From: Canna indica
Taxonomy: Eukaryota; Streptophyta; Magnoliopsida; Zingiberales; Cannaceae
Length of the DNA: 64,000 nucleotides
NCBI GenBank assembly: GCA_034359265.1
Contig: CP136895.1
Location: 38,396,001 to 38,460,000 of the forward strand
Direction: 5' to 3'
The translations under genes and the position numbers were made by a program. Shown piece after piece: positions 54,200 through 64,000 of this stretch. Every line of letters starts with the position of its first letter. The first letter of the stretch is position 1. The notes under the pieces are model-generated. The model had not been told where the DNA came from. It did no database searches and was given only the letters and a program-made list of their open reading frames with translations.

Positions 54200-55346
54200 A
54201 CATGCTTAACATGTGAACTATGATGAGCATGAGCATTCTTAAAGCATTCTTGTTTTGAGATTTTCTAAATGAGGCATTCTTAAAAGATGAAGCATTAACT
54301 TTCCTACTCAAAACCACCATCTCATTCTTCAACTCATTCATAGATTTATGCAATGCATGTAGTTGAGATTTTAACATGCAATTCTCAACTCTTAATTTTT
54401 CATTCTCAAGCTTGAAATCATTTTTCAAATCATTACTCCTAAGTTTCATTTTTTATTTCAAATCTTCATTTTCATTTGTCAAATCTTTAACCTCACTTTT
54501 TAAATTCTCAATTTCAAGCTTAAAATCATCATGGCAAGAAACAAGTGTACTTGTATTCAATTTTTCATTTTCTCATTCAACTAAGCCTTAAATTTTCGTT
54601 TTTTAGTTTTCTATTTTCCTTGTTTTTTTTCATAAGCATAGCATACAACTTTTTGTATTCTTCTAGTAGTTCTTCGTAAGACATGTCAAGGGATTTAGAG
54701 CTACTAGAATCACTATTTTGATCATATAGCTCATTTTGAAGACCCATAAGGCAAAAGTTAGATGTAGCTTCATTGTCATGTCTAGAAGAGGCTTCACTTG
54801 ATTGAGATGTGGATGGAGAAGCAGACTTCTTCTTTTTGGATTTCTTCTTCAAGAGAGGACAATTCATCTTCTTGTGTCCCGTCTCTTGGCAAAGGAAGCA
54901 CCTAAGTTTTCATTTCCGGTTCTTGCTTGTGCTCCTTTGGCTAGAAGTGCTTTGGGCATCAAAACCAAGGTTAGTACCAGGGGGATGATCATTGTCATCA
55001 CCACCTTTATTAGAAGTGTTAATCTCTTCGGTCTTGGCATAATCATATAGCATATTTAAAGTTTCCCAAATATCAAAAGCCGAAGTATAATGCATGACTT
55101 TTTCAAGGATGCTATTAGGTAAGGTACAAAATATGGAATACACACCATCTCCATTAGATTGAAATATTTTTTGTCAAGTTCACTCCAATCATGCATGTCA
55201 ACCTTAGGTTCAATGTATTCTAATTTTAACATGTTATAAACATCAAAACCTCTAGTCTTTAAGTAGGTGTACATCCTAGACTTCCAAAGACCAAAGTTCG
55301 ATTCATCGAACCTAGGAGGTGAAGATGCTACCGACTCTAGTGTCAT
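54200..55346 (-). pseudogene. Gag of element X3, broken and truncated
   Basis: ATG at 55346 (MTLESVASSPPRFDESNFGL). A one-base shift near 55165 ends the first frame; the reading resumes with FCTLPNSILEKVMHY. After a stop near 54912 comes an intact zinc knuckle CFLCQETGHKKMNC (about 54870-54912), a Ser-rich linker, and a Lys/Glu coiled coil to 54250 with frameshifts. It ends at the junction near 54200 before the second knuckle seen in X2. Confidence 0.82.
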
Positions 55347-55414
55347 TTTAAGATCAAGACAAATTATAGAAGAAATGGTGAAATCTCAAACTACGACCCG
55401 CTCTGATACCAAAT

Positions 55415-57062
55415 GTTGGTGAAATGACCACACTAGAGGGGGGGTGAATAGTGTGTTTGCCAATCTTTTAAAGTTAATTTCGGTTTCAATCATTTTCTTG
55501 ATTACTTATGTTAATGCACTATTCAACTACTAAATGAATGCGGAAGCGAATAAAACAAGTTAAGTAATCAATACGCAAAGTAAGCAACGCAAACAAAGAG
55601 ATTTATAGTGGTTCGGCCCCAATGCCTACTCCACTACCTAAGCACCCACCCCGCTTAGGATTTTCAAACTAAACTTTACTAGATTAATTATTTCCCTTAC
55701 AAAGAGAACTTTACACCGAAAAGTCTCCGCTCTCAAACCGAAGGCACTTCCACACCTGAAAGTATTCAGCCTTCCTACCAAGAGCACTCTCCCACCTCAA
55801 CCTAAGGGACAACTCAACTAACCCTAGTAAACTAAGTTTGCAATGGTGGATTTAAGCCTTAACATCAAGGCAACCACCAACTCAATCAAACCTACCAACC
55901 TAGGTTTATACACTTGATATACAATCAAAATAAACAACAAAATACAATAACAATTGGAGTAATAAATCAAACAACAAGTACTTAGCTCCAAAAGAAACTC
56001 CCTAGTCCTTTTGATGCATTGAGAAGATAATTTTATGAAGCTTGAAGGCTAAATCAACAAGTGGATATCAAAACTAGGGATTTTGCAAGGATGACTCAAT
56101 GGAAGCTTGTAGAAATGCTTAGGATCGCTCCTTGAGGCTTGGAAGCATCATGGAAGGCTTGGAAGAGAGTTATGGGGTGGGTATTTATAACCCCCCAAAC
56201 AAGATGGCTCGTCAACGGGCCGATTTCTGCCCGTTGGCGACGCTCGGTACCTTGTCGGTCGATCGTCGATCGATCGACCAAGCGACCTAAGGCATTTTGC
56301 CCATTCTGGGCATCATTTGGTCGTCCGAAATGCCTTCTCCTTCTACCGGTCGTCCAGTCGGTCAACCGAACCTGGGCAGGGCAGACTGCTTGGTTAGGTT
56401 TTTCTGCTTGTTTGCTCATTTTTGAGTTCTACCTTCTCTAAGTCATTTCTTAACTTTAAGTTAATAAATGTTATATAAGGATTACCCTCATTTGGATTCA
56501 ACAAAAACATCTAAAAAATCAAAATTCTTAAGAATCAAAATCTAACTTTTGAGGTCTAGTACAAATTTCCAAAAAATAGAAATTTTCTAATCTTCCGGGT
56601 CAAATATGGGTAGGCTAAAGGCTTTCAAAAAATCCTTTAAAATATCTTGTTATCTAGTTTTTACCTAAGGAACAATTATCGACATTTTTGGTGCCAAGAA
56701 AATATCCAGGTTATATAGCCCTCCAAGGAGCTCCCTAGGCTTAGTGAATTTCAGGGTCATTTTCTAATTTGCTGATTTTTCATGTTTTGGGATTCGAGTT
56801 TTGGTTTTTGGGTTTCTTTGCATCATCATGAGGATTTACAACACAAGCAAGATACCCTAGACCTAAACTTTAACTTCCTGAAGAATCCCGAGCACATAGA
56901 CCAACGTCCTTTCGATTTTCTGATTTCTCCTATATTTTCGATCGCGGACGTCGTGCGCTAATCGATATGGAACCTGAAAGTATTTCTCAATGAAACATTA
57001 GTTCCATGTTTGTTATCATCAAAACTGAGATTAAGACCAAGATAGAAAACCTTAGGCCAACA
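55415..57062 (-). repeat. LTR of element X3
   Basis: Starts TGTTGGCCTAAGG at 57062, ends TTTCACCAACA at 55415. It is longer than the X2/X4 LTRs because of extra U3 sequence (about 56440-56900). TCGGTCGACC-type palindromes are at about 56245-56370 and a TATA box GGTTATAAATACCC is near 56182-56198. Confidence 0.85.
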
Positions 57063-57322
57063 CGGGTTTGGTTCTTTAGGGGTATTTGCATCATAATGAG
57101 GATTTTATAATTTATCTAGACACCCTAAACCTAGACTCTATCTTCCCAACGAACCCGAGTGCGTCGACCAACGTCCTTCCAATTTCTTCGATATTTTTGA
57201 TCGTGGACGTCGTGTGCTAACCGATATGGAACCTGAAAATAATTCTCCATGAAATCATTAGTTCCATGTTTGTTATCATCAAAACCAGAATTAAGACCAA
57301 GGTTGAAAATCTTAGGCTAACA
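57063..57322 (-). repeat. Partial second LTR copy next to X3
   Basis: About 260 bases matching the first part of the X3 LTR (diverged), ending ...GCTAACA at 57322, placed head to tail beside 57062. It is a remnant of another insertion of the same family. Confidence 0.75.
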
Positions 57323-58480
57323 TAAACCAATAGTTACACCTATGAATATCAATGAAAAATTGCAACGTGAGGATAAGGCAAAGATGGCTGATGCTAAAAG
57401 ATTTAGAAGCTTGGTTGGAGGATTAATTTATCTAACCCACACTCGACCCGATATTGCATTTTCTGTTGGTGTGATTTTTAGGTTTATGCAACATCCTTCA
57501 AAGCTTCATTTTGGAGCAGCAAAGCGAGTCATGCGTTACATCACTGGAATAATGGATTATGGGAGTTGGTACTCAAAAGTTTCCAATTTTGGATTATGTG
57601 GGTTTACGAACAGCGATTGGTCTAGTTCGTTGGATGATAGGCAAAACATTTCAGCAAATGTTTTTTACTCTTGGATCAGGAGTAATTACTTGGAGCTCAA
57701 ACAAGCAAGCTACAACAATATTGTCTTCCTCAAAAGCTAAATATATTGAAGCCACTTCAGTAGCTTGTCAAGCCATTTGGTTAAGGAGAATGTCAGCAGA
57801 ACTTCAACAAAGTCAGGAAGGAGCAACAAAGATATTTTGTGACAACAAAGCAATAATCTCCATGACAAAAAATCCAATTTATCATAGCAGAACAAAGCAT
57901 ATTGACATTCGCTTTCATTTTATTCGTGATTTGGTTACAAAGGAGGAGATCACACTGAAGTATTGCAACACAAATGAGCAATTGGCTGATGTGCTTACCA
58001 AGGCTTTATCAAAAGAAAATTTTATCTATTTTAGATCTTTGCTTGGTGTCAGCAACTTTGAATCGATGGTCAAATTTATCTCCCTATACTTTTGGGAGTG
58101 GTAAACATGGATGCTAATCTATGTAGTGGATTTAATGGGTTTATGGATGTAGTGTGTTTGAAGTAGTTTATGTACTAGGCTTAGTGAGTTTAGTGTTTAT
58201 CTTAAAATGACTTTAGTGGTTGTAGTTGCATTAGTTGTAGTTGTGCATGTCTATCACGTTTTTCATTGTAAGCCTATAAATAGGCATATTTCCTTTGTTT
58301 CTAATCATCAAAACATTCCAGATTCTCTATCTTCAACCTATGTTCTTATACCTTTACTTTAATTCTTGTGTGTGTTTCTCCTCTATCTTCTATAAATTTG
58401 GTATCAGAGCCTCCTTGAGAGAGTGAGTAGAGAGAGAAATTTGGTTTTTCGGAATGCATTTTTCAATTTGAAATTTGGTT
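57323..58480 (+). mobile_element. Ty1/copia fragment: RNase H, LTR, then primer-binding site
   Basis: The end of a copia pol gene is followed by an LTR (about 58105-58397; promoter CTATAAATAGGC near 58275) and then by TTGGTATCAGAGCC (58398-58411), a primer-binding site. A binding site after the LTR that ends pol means this LTR also began a second element unit. The second unit stops at about 58480, where a LINE begins. Confidence 0.8.
57335..58104 (+). pseudogene. copia reverse-transcriptase end and RNase H, frameshifted
   Basis: Frame 1 (57342-57740) reads FRSLVGGLIYLTHTRPDIAF and RVMRYITGIMDYG, then GFTNSDWSSSLDDRQNISA. A frameshift near 57690 gives frame 2 with TTILSSSKAKYIEATSVACQ, DNKAIISMTKNPIYHSRTKH, IRFHFIRDLVTKEEI and ADVLTKAL, the RNase H domain of plant copia elements. 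The Asp of NSDW and the Glu of YIEAT are kept. With only one obvious frameshift this is one of the less decayed fragments. Confidence 0.88.
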
Positions 58481-58484
58481 TGAA

Positions 58485-59855
58485 AAAAATCATTGGCTCT
58501 CGTTCTAATACTTCCCTCTTATAAGATAACTGGATTCTTGATCTGCCTCTTGCTTTAAAACCTACTTACTTAAATGTGAACCTGCTTGGAAACATTACCC
58601 ATGTTAATAATTTAATGTTTAATCATGCTTGGTTTGGTTTCATTGGTAAAACTATTTGTAATTCTGACTTGTGGGAGGCCATTGAGGATATTCAATTGTC
58701 TTTATAATCCTATGATGATGACTACATTTGGATGAGATCTTCTAATGGTAGTATCAATGCTTCATCAGCATATTTTTACTTGAAATGCAATGAACCTCCT
58801 TCTGAATTTGCTAATACCGTTTGCGCACAGATTTGGAAATTTGCCACAACTCCTAAAGTAAAATTGATTTTATGGAAGCTTTGCCATGGTAGATTGCTAA
58901 CTCGCTCTCAGTTATTCCATTTGGGCATTCTTAATTTTCAATCTTATATTTTCTGTGATTTGGATCACGGAACACCTCATCATCTTTTTTTGAATTGTAT
59001 TTTTGCTTCAGAGTTGTGGTCGGCTTTGAGTCTTGCCCTTAACCTGGATCTTTTAGATAGAAGTACCTTGTGTTTAGGTAGCTGGCTACTGCAACTTGGA
59101 TCTTTTAGATAGAAGTACCTTGTGTTCAGGTAGCTGGCTACTGCTAGATTCTTCTCCTTCTCTGGATAAGGGACCCTCAGCCATTGTTGCCAACACTCTT
59201 TGGTTCATTTGATATTTTCGTAATTGTATTCTGCATGGTGATTCTAAACCTACCACAAATTCTTCTTTGGTCAGAATCTTGGCCTTCTCTGATAAATATT
59301 CAATCAAGGTAAGTTCTTAGGGTAATTCTCTATTGTCAACCAATACTCATCATTGGTCTTCCCCTCCTACTAATAAGTTAAAACTCAACTGTGATTGTTC
59401 TTTCTCATTAAATAATGGTGGCGCTGGTTTGATTTGCATAGATCAGTCTGGTTCTTGTATATTTGCTGCAAATAAATTCTTTAAATATAGTTCTATTTTA
59501 CACTGTGAAGGGATGACTGCCTTGTTTTGTCTATCTTTTGCATATTCTAAAAAGCTGGATAATTTTATCATGAAAACCGACTGTAAATTGTTGGTGGACT
59601 GCATCAACGGCCAAGCTAAAATTCCTTGGATGATCTTTTCTCGTCCAAAACATTTTGTATTATTGGAGAAAATTTTCCTATTTATCCTTTTGTTTTATTC
59701 CTAGAAAATGTAACAAAGATGCCCATTAGGGAGCAAATAGGGCTTGAGTCAGAAGGGAGTCCAATATTTGGACATCTGTTCGCCCTCATGAACTTGATAA
59801 CCTCCTTACCCTTGATTGTATTTCTACTAGCTTACCTGCCAGTTAGTTAATGCAT
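58485..59855 (+). mobile_element. LINE-1-type retrotransposon, 3' part
   Basis: The frame 58732-59112 has the zf-RVT region of plant LINE ORF2 (YIWMRSSNGSINASSAYFYL, IWKFATTPKVKLILWKLCHG). After a 51-base tandem duplication (59046-59147) come an RNase H start at 59333 (WSSPPTNKLKLNCDCSFSLN, later MKTDCKLLVDCINGQ) and a broken C-terminus with a CNKDAH-like motif near 59710-59730. No A-tail was seen. The second Asp-type residue is kept (KTDCK). Confidence 0.82.
59046..59147. repeat. 51-bp tandem duplication within LINE
   Basis: The phrase GGATCTTTTAGATAGAAGTA and the following sequence to GGCTACTGC occur twice with a 51-base period and one or two differences. Confidence 0.9.
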
Positions 59856-59869
59856 TTAATTTTGGGGAA

Positions 59870-60453
59870 AACAATAATGGTGTTCCTGCCTGAGGATCAG
59901 AGTAGTCCAGTTCGGCTCAGTTTCTCTCCTGGTAAGGTGCAACTGATTGAAGCTTGGTCGGCATCCTGTTCCTACTCAACGTTCAGAAAGATGCAACTAA
60001 CTGAAAGCCTCACTCCATCCCTGTAACGAAGATCTTGTCGGGTTCTCGGGAGAGCGAGTCAATGTCCAAGGCTATGTGTGGTCGGAGACGACATTCGGCT
60101 TCCCGCCAAAGATAAAATCAACAAATGTGTAGTATCTGGTCATCGACTGTTCCAACGCTTACCAAATGATTCTAGGGCAACCCTCCATAAATAACTTGGG
60201 AGCCGTTCTATTGACTCCCCACCTGCTGCTTAAATTCTCGATTTCAAAGACAAAAGTGAGAGTGGTCCATGCCGATCAGAAGGAAGCATGCATGTGCTAC
60301 AATGAATGCTTAAAGCAGAAATCAACCGAGTTGGAAGAGACGTCGAGTACTTCGTCCCAACCGGTGCACTCGATGTTCCACAAAGAATGGCCACCAAAGA
60401 TATCTGAATTGAACCCAAGAGGAGACATTCAAGAGTGGCCCCAGCCCACCAAC
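59870..60453 (+). pseudogene. Tat-type gypsy fragment, protease region
   Basis: Reads (with a frame change near 60130) as the aspartic-protease region of a plant Tat gypsy polyprotein: GERVNVQGYV and FGFPPKI, then NAYQMILGQPSINNLGAVLL, LKFSISKTKVRVVHADQKEA, CYNECLKQKS and finally ISELNPRGDIQEWPQPTN. It stops at CCAAC (60449-60453), exactly where the LTR of X4 starts. Its natural continuation is at 46846-46601 on the minus strand. Confidence 0.85.
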
Positions 60454-61311
60454 TATTGGCCTAAGGTTTTCTACCTTGGTCTTAATCTCGGTTTTGATGA
60501 TAACAAATATGGAACTAATGTTTAATGAAGAAATATTTTCAGGTTCCATATCAATTAGCTCTTGATGTCCTCGATTGGAAAATATTGAAGAAATTGGAAA
60601 ATTAGAAGGACATTGATCATCGCGTTCAGGTTCATCGTGAAAATCTCTCAAAGTTCGACGTGTGCACCAAAGACGTCTTGGACGAGTCTAAAGAACACAT
60701 GGAAAGCTCTCCAAGTTGACGCACGTTGAAGGCCGGAACCCGGAAATGAAGCACACAAGAAGAAGGCTGAAAAAATCAAGTTCAGCCTAGGTTCGATCGA
60801 CCAATCGATCGACTGAAGTGTGCTAGAAAGTGGCAGTTTGCTTTTGGTCGACCGACGATCGACCGGACGGCGGAAACGGCTATTTTTCCGCTCGTTGAGC
60901 CGACTGTTTCATGCCATCTCCTCAAGGCTTATAAATAGAAGCCTTAGCAAGCCTTCCACCCTTAATTCAACATACCTTGAGCCATATTTTGATGATCCTT
61001 GAGCTTGATTAAGCCACCATTCTTAAAATCCCTAGCTTTGATCTTTCAACTCATTGAGTAAGCCTTGACTTCATTGATTCACCATCAAAGGCATCAAGAG
61101 GAAGCTAGGAAACTTTGTTTAGAGCTAAGTATTTTATTGGTTGATTTATTGCTCCGTTTTGTGTTGTATTTTCTTATTTATTTCTTTGTATTTGAGCATG
61201 TGTAAGACCTAGAGTGTGGGTCTTGAAATTGGGTGATTGTCTTTGTGTTTGAGGCTTAATTCCACCGGTGTAAACTTAGTTTACTAGGATTAGTTGAGTT
61301 ATCCCTTATTG
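60454..61311 (+). repeat. 5' LTR of element X4, 3' part deleted
   Basis: Starts TATTGGCCTAAGG (TG changed to TA), continues like the X2 LTR, with TCGATCGACC/TCGACCGACG palindromes at about 60795-60865 and a TATA box CTTATAAATAGAAGCC near 60929-60944. At about 61308 it passes directly into gag sequence, so the LTR end, primer-binding site and gag start are missing. Confidence 0.82.
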
Positions 61312-61313
61312 AG

Positions 61314-62360
61314 GGTGGTCATGACAATGGTCATCCCCCTATTACTAACCTCGGTTTTGATGATCTTAGTGCATCTAGTCAAAGAAGCAAATCAAAAAGC
61401 CGAAAAAGAAAGGTTATATGCTACTTGTGCAAGGAAAAGGGTCACATTAAAAGGAATTGCCCTTCATCGAAGAAGATTGCCAAGAAGGGGACAGGTGCTT
61501 CAACATCTACCTCTGAATCACAAGAATCATCCTCTTGTCATGACAATGAAGCCACCTCTCAACTTTTCCTTGCGAGATTTGATGATGAGATAAACTCTAT
61601 CGCTTCTTGTCAAAATAGTGATTCTAGCAACTCAACCTCATTTAACATGTCATATGATGAGTTGATTGAAGAATGTAGAAAAATGTATGAATTGCTTATA
61701 AAAAAGAATAAGGAAAATAGGAAATTAAAGATGAAAAATTTAAGGCTTAGTTCTCATGTGCATGAATTAGAAAATGAAAAATTGAATACTAGCTCTTTTG
61801 ATTCTTGCCATGATGATATAGAATTTGAGATTAACGACTCGAAACATAAAAATGATAATTTGAAGAATGAAAATAGCATGTTAAAAACTTAATTGCATGC
61901 TATTCAAAAATCCATGAATTATTTGAAAGGTGAGATTATTTTCTTGAATAAAAAAGTAAATGAATTAAAAAATGCTTCATCTCCTAGGAACACTAGAATG
62001 AAAAATGCTTATGTAAAGAATGCCAATGTTCGTCATCATTCTCATGTTAGGCATTACACATTTAAACCTTATGTTCAAAAGAAGAATGCTTCACTTAAGA
62101 ATGCTCATGTCCATCATCCTTCTCATGTCAAACATTCTAACATTAAATCTCATGATCATAATGAAAAGAAGAAATTTAATGGACATTAATTTTGTTGTGG
62201 TGTTTATGGGCATGCCATCTATGATTGTGCTTTTAAAATGAACCCAAGTATTGCAAAGACACTTTGGGTTCCTAAGCCCTCTAACCCCCAAGGACCCAAA
62301 GCCATTTGGGTATCAAAGATCTCATGCTCTATTGTAGGGGGAGCTACCACACAAGGGTGA
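61314..62360 (+). pseudogene. Gag of element X4, two nonsense changes
   Basis: One frame runs from 61314 to 62360 with only two stops. It contains a Lys/Arg-rich lead, an intact zinc knuckle CYLCKEKGHIKRNC (about 61419-61460), a Ser-rich linker, a coiled coil of Lys/Asn/Glu heptads (61640-61960) broken by CAA-to-TAA at 61890, a His-rich region and a second knuckle whose first Cys codon (TGC in X2) is TAA at 62187-62189, followed by CCGVYGHAIYDC. The tail has TLWVPKPSNPQGPKAIWVSK and ends TGA at 62358. The N-terminal third is missing. Confidence 0.85.
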
Positions 62361-62632
62361 GATGAAGTTGGTTGATTGAAGTTGCTTGGGGATTCAAAGA
62401 TTGTATCATTTCAAAGTTGCAACTTCAAGTCATCATGATGCCTTGGGTAATGAAGTTGTTGGCATCAAACACTTTGGTATCATCTCCTATACCCTCTTAC
62501 TTAAATTATAGTTGGAGTTTGATATATGCTTAATAGTAGTAGATTTTCCGCTCTTGATAAGTTTAAAAAATATTTTTGATTTTTGATTTCCGGTCTCTTC
62601 GGAGACCTATGTAGCCTATAACGGGCTAATGC
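62361..62632 (+). other. Non-coding remainder of element X4 internal region
   Basis: Matches the first few hundred bases after gag in X2 (51230-50840 on the minus strand), then stops at CTATAACGGGCT and meets an LTR. The rest of the internal region and the polypurine tract are deleted. Confidence 0.7.
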
Positions 62633-63502
62633 TGTTGGCCTAAGGTTTTCAACCTTGATCTTAATCTCAGTTTTGATGATAACAAACATGGAATTAATGT
62701 TTCATTAAGAAATACTTTCAGGTTCCATATCGATTAGCGCACGACGTCCGCGATCGGAAAAATCGGAGAAATCGACAAGGACGTCGCTCGTCGACGCTCG
62801 AGATTCTTCGAGAAGTTAGAGTTTAGGTTTAGGGTGTCTAGTTTATGTTGTAAATCCTTTTTATGATGCAAAGAACCCAAAAACCATCCCCCGAACCCCA
62901 AAACATGAAAACCCGAAAATCGCCCTGAAATTCACTAAGCCTAGGGAGCTCCTTAGAGGGCTATATGGCCTAAATATTTTCTTGACACAAAAAATGGAGG
63001 TAATTGTTCCTTTGGTAGAAACTAGATAATGAGGTATTTTAAAGGATTTTTTGGAAGTCTTTAGCCTACCCATATTTGAACTGGGAGATTAGAAAATTTT
63101 TGTTTTTCAAAAATTTGTACTAGACCCCAAAAACTAGATTTTGATTATTAAGGATTTTGATTTTGTAGATATTTTTATTGAATCCAAATGGGGGGTAATC
63201 CTTATATAACATTTATGTTTTAAAGTAAAGTTAGTAAATGTTATATAAGTAGACTTAGCGAAGACGGAACCCAAACGAGCAGAAAAACTCAGCCAAACCA
63301 AGCAGTCTGCCTAGTTTCAGTCGACTGGTCGGTCGACCGAATGCTGCCAAAAAATGGCAATAGGCAAGTCGGTCGACCGAGCGGTCTACCGAAGTGTTCC
63401 AAAAAATGGCAGATTACCTTCGGTCGCTCGGTCGTTCGACCGACGATCGATCGGACAAGCAACCAGTGGTCTGTAACGGGCAAAAAATCACCCGTTGAGA
63501 AG

Positions 63503-63547
<45 letters not shown>

Positions 63548-64000
63548 TCATGGCTCATAAATAGGAAACCATGAGAGCATTCCCTCATACTTTTGATCAC
63601 TCCTACACTTCATCGAGCCATCCTTGATCAATTCCAAGCTTCCATTGAGTCAATTCTTGGAAAAACCCTAGCTTTGATATCTCATCCCTTTAATTGAGCC
63701 TTACCTTCATTGTTTCATCATCAAAGGCATCAAGAGGAAGCTAGGAATCTTGTTGTGGAGCTAAGTATTTTATTGTTTGATTTATTGCTCCATTTTGTGT
63801 TGTATTTTGTTGTTTATTTCTTTGTATTTGAGCTTGTAAGAAGACCTAGTGTTAGGTCTTGTGAGTAAGTTGTTACCTTGGTGTAGAAGGTGTAAAACCA
63901 CTTGTGTAAACGTAGTTTACTAGGATTAGTTGAGTTGTCCTATAGGTTGACGTGGAAGAGTGCTCTCGGTAAGAAGGCGGAGACTTCCGAGTGTGGAAGT
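62633..64000 (+). repeat. Sirevirus-like LTR (X5, or 3' LTR of X4), runs off the window
   Basis: Starts TGTTGGCCTAAGG at 62633. It belongs to the longer subtype seen in X3 (extra U3 sequence at about 62800-63240). TCGGTCGACCGA palindromes lie at 63310-63455, followed by a (CT)n run (63503-63542) and a TATA box CTCATAAATAGG near 63553. It continues to the window end without reaching its 3' terminus. As its subtype differs from the X4 5' LTR, it may be a separate insertion. Confidence 0.82.
63503..63542. repeat. (CT)n microsatellite in LTR promoter
   Basis: About 18-19 CT units about 10 bases upstream of the TATA-like box of the LTR at 62633; the other LTRs of the family lack it. Confidence 0.95.

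Larger units (their letters stand above)
54200..57062 (-). mobile_element. Sirevirus-like LTR element X3, truncated after gag
   Basis: Minus orientation: LTR 57062-55415, primer-binding site 55414-55397 (TTTGGTATCAGAGCGGG), gag from 55346 to the junction at 54200 with the X2 LTR. Everything downstream of the gag coiled coil is missing, so a deletion fused this element to X2. Confidence 0.8.

Overview
This window is plant nuclear DNA from a flowering plant. The evidence is En/Spm (CACTA), hAT, LINE-1, Ty1/copia and Ty3/gypsy elements of plant type, a fragment of the plastid gene psaB, and one plant-specific gene with GT-AG splicing. That gene has very GC-rich coding sequence, which would fit a monocot, but this is weak evidence. 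Almost everything else is nested, broken transposable-element sequence.

Layout. 1-3273: a degenerate copia element (gag, protease, integrase) whose near-identical second copy lies at 42602-45878. 3274-5953: a gag-only, Sirevirus-like LTR piece. 5954-13585: two broken CACTA elements joined tail to tail. 13586-23091: the only low-copy region. It holds an IRK-interacting-protein/GIL1-like gene (14560-16143, minus), two hAT-type MITEs with target duplications, the psaB fragment and the 3' part of a LINE. 23092-31152: an LTR split by CACTA-C (23588-30534), which has both termini, a GGG target duplication, an uninterrupted 1,056-codon transposase reading frame (TnpD/TNP2) and a spliceable five-exon 409-residue TnpA/Ptta gene. 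31602-35710: gypsy and copia pol debris. 35724-40272: a fourth, internally deleted CACTA. 40273-46600: the second copia copy with a long LTR. 46847-64000: a cluster of Sirevirus-like LTR elements in both orientations, mixed with copia RNase H, LINE and gypsy fragments.

How the parts work together. In CACTA-C, TnpD (catalytic) and TnpA (binder of subterminal repeats) lie in tandem on one strand. Both ends carry arrays of a CAGCAACGGCT motif arranged as inverted pairs, the likely TnpA binding sites. Its TnpD lacks 107 residues of the DUF4218 region that are still present in the decayed copy at 5954-7380. The element at 46847-54199 has LTRs, a primer-binding site, a polypurine tract and a decayed gag but no recognisable pol, so it is a non-autonomous gag-type retroelement. 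A Sirevirus-type reverse-transcriptase fragment at 35096-35710 shows that possible helpers existed.

The most informative observations are: a sharp identity step inside the duplicated copia element; a gypsy gene split at a shared CCAAC with its halves on opposite strands (a likely local inversion); a foldback of about 245 bp upstream of TnpD kept in three CACTA copies; palindromic arrays just upstream of the TATA box in all the Sirevirus-like LTRs; and the missing DUF4218 segment in the otherwise best CACTA copy.
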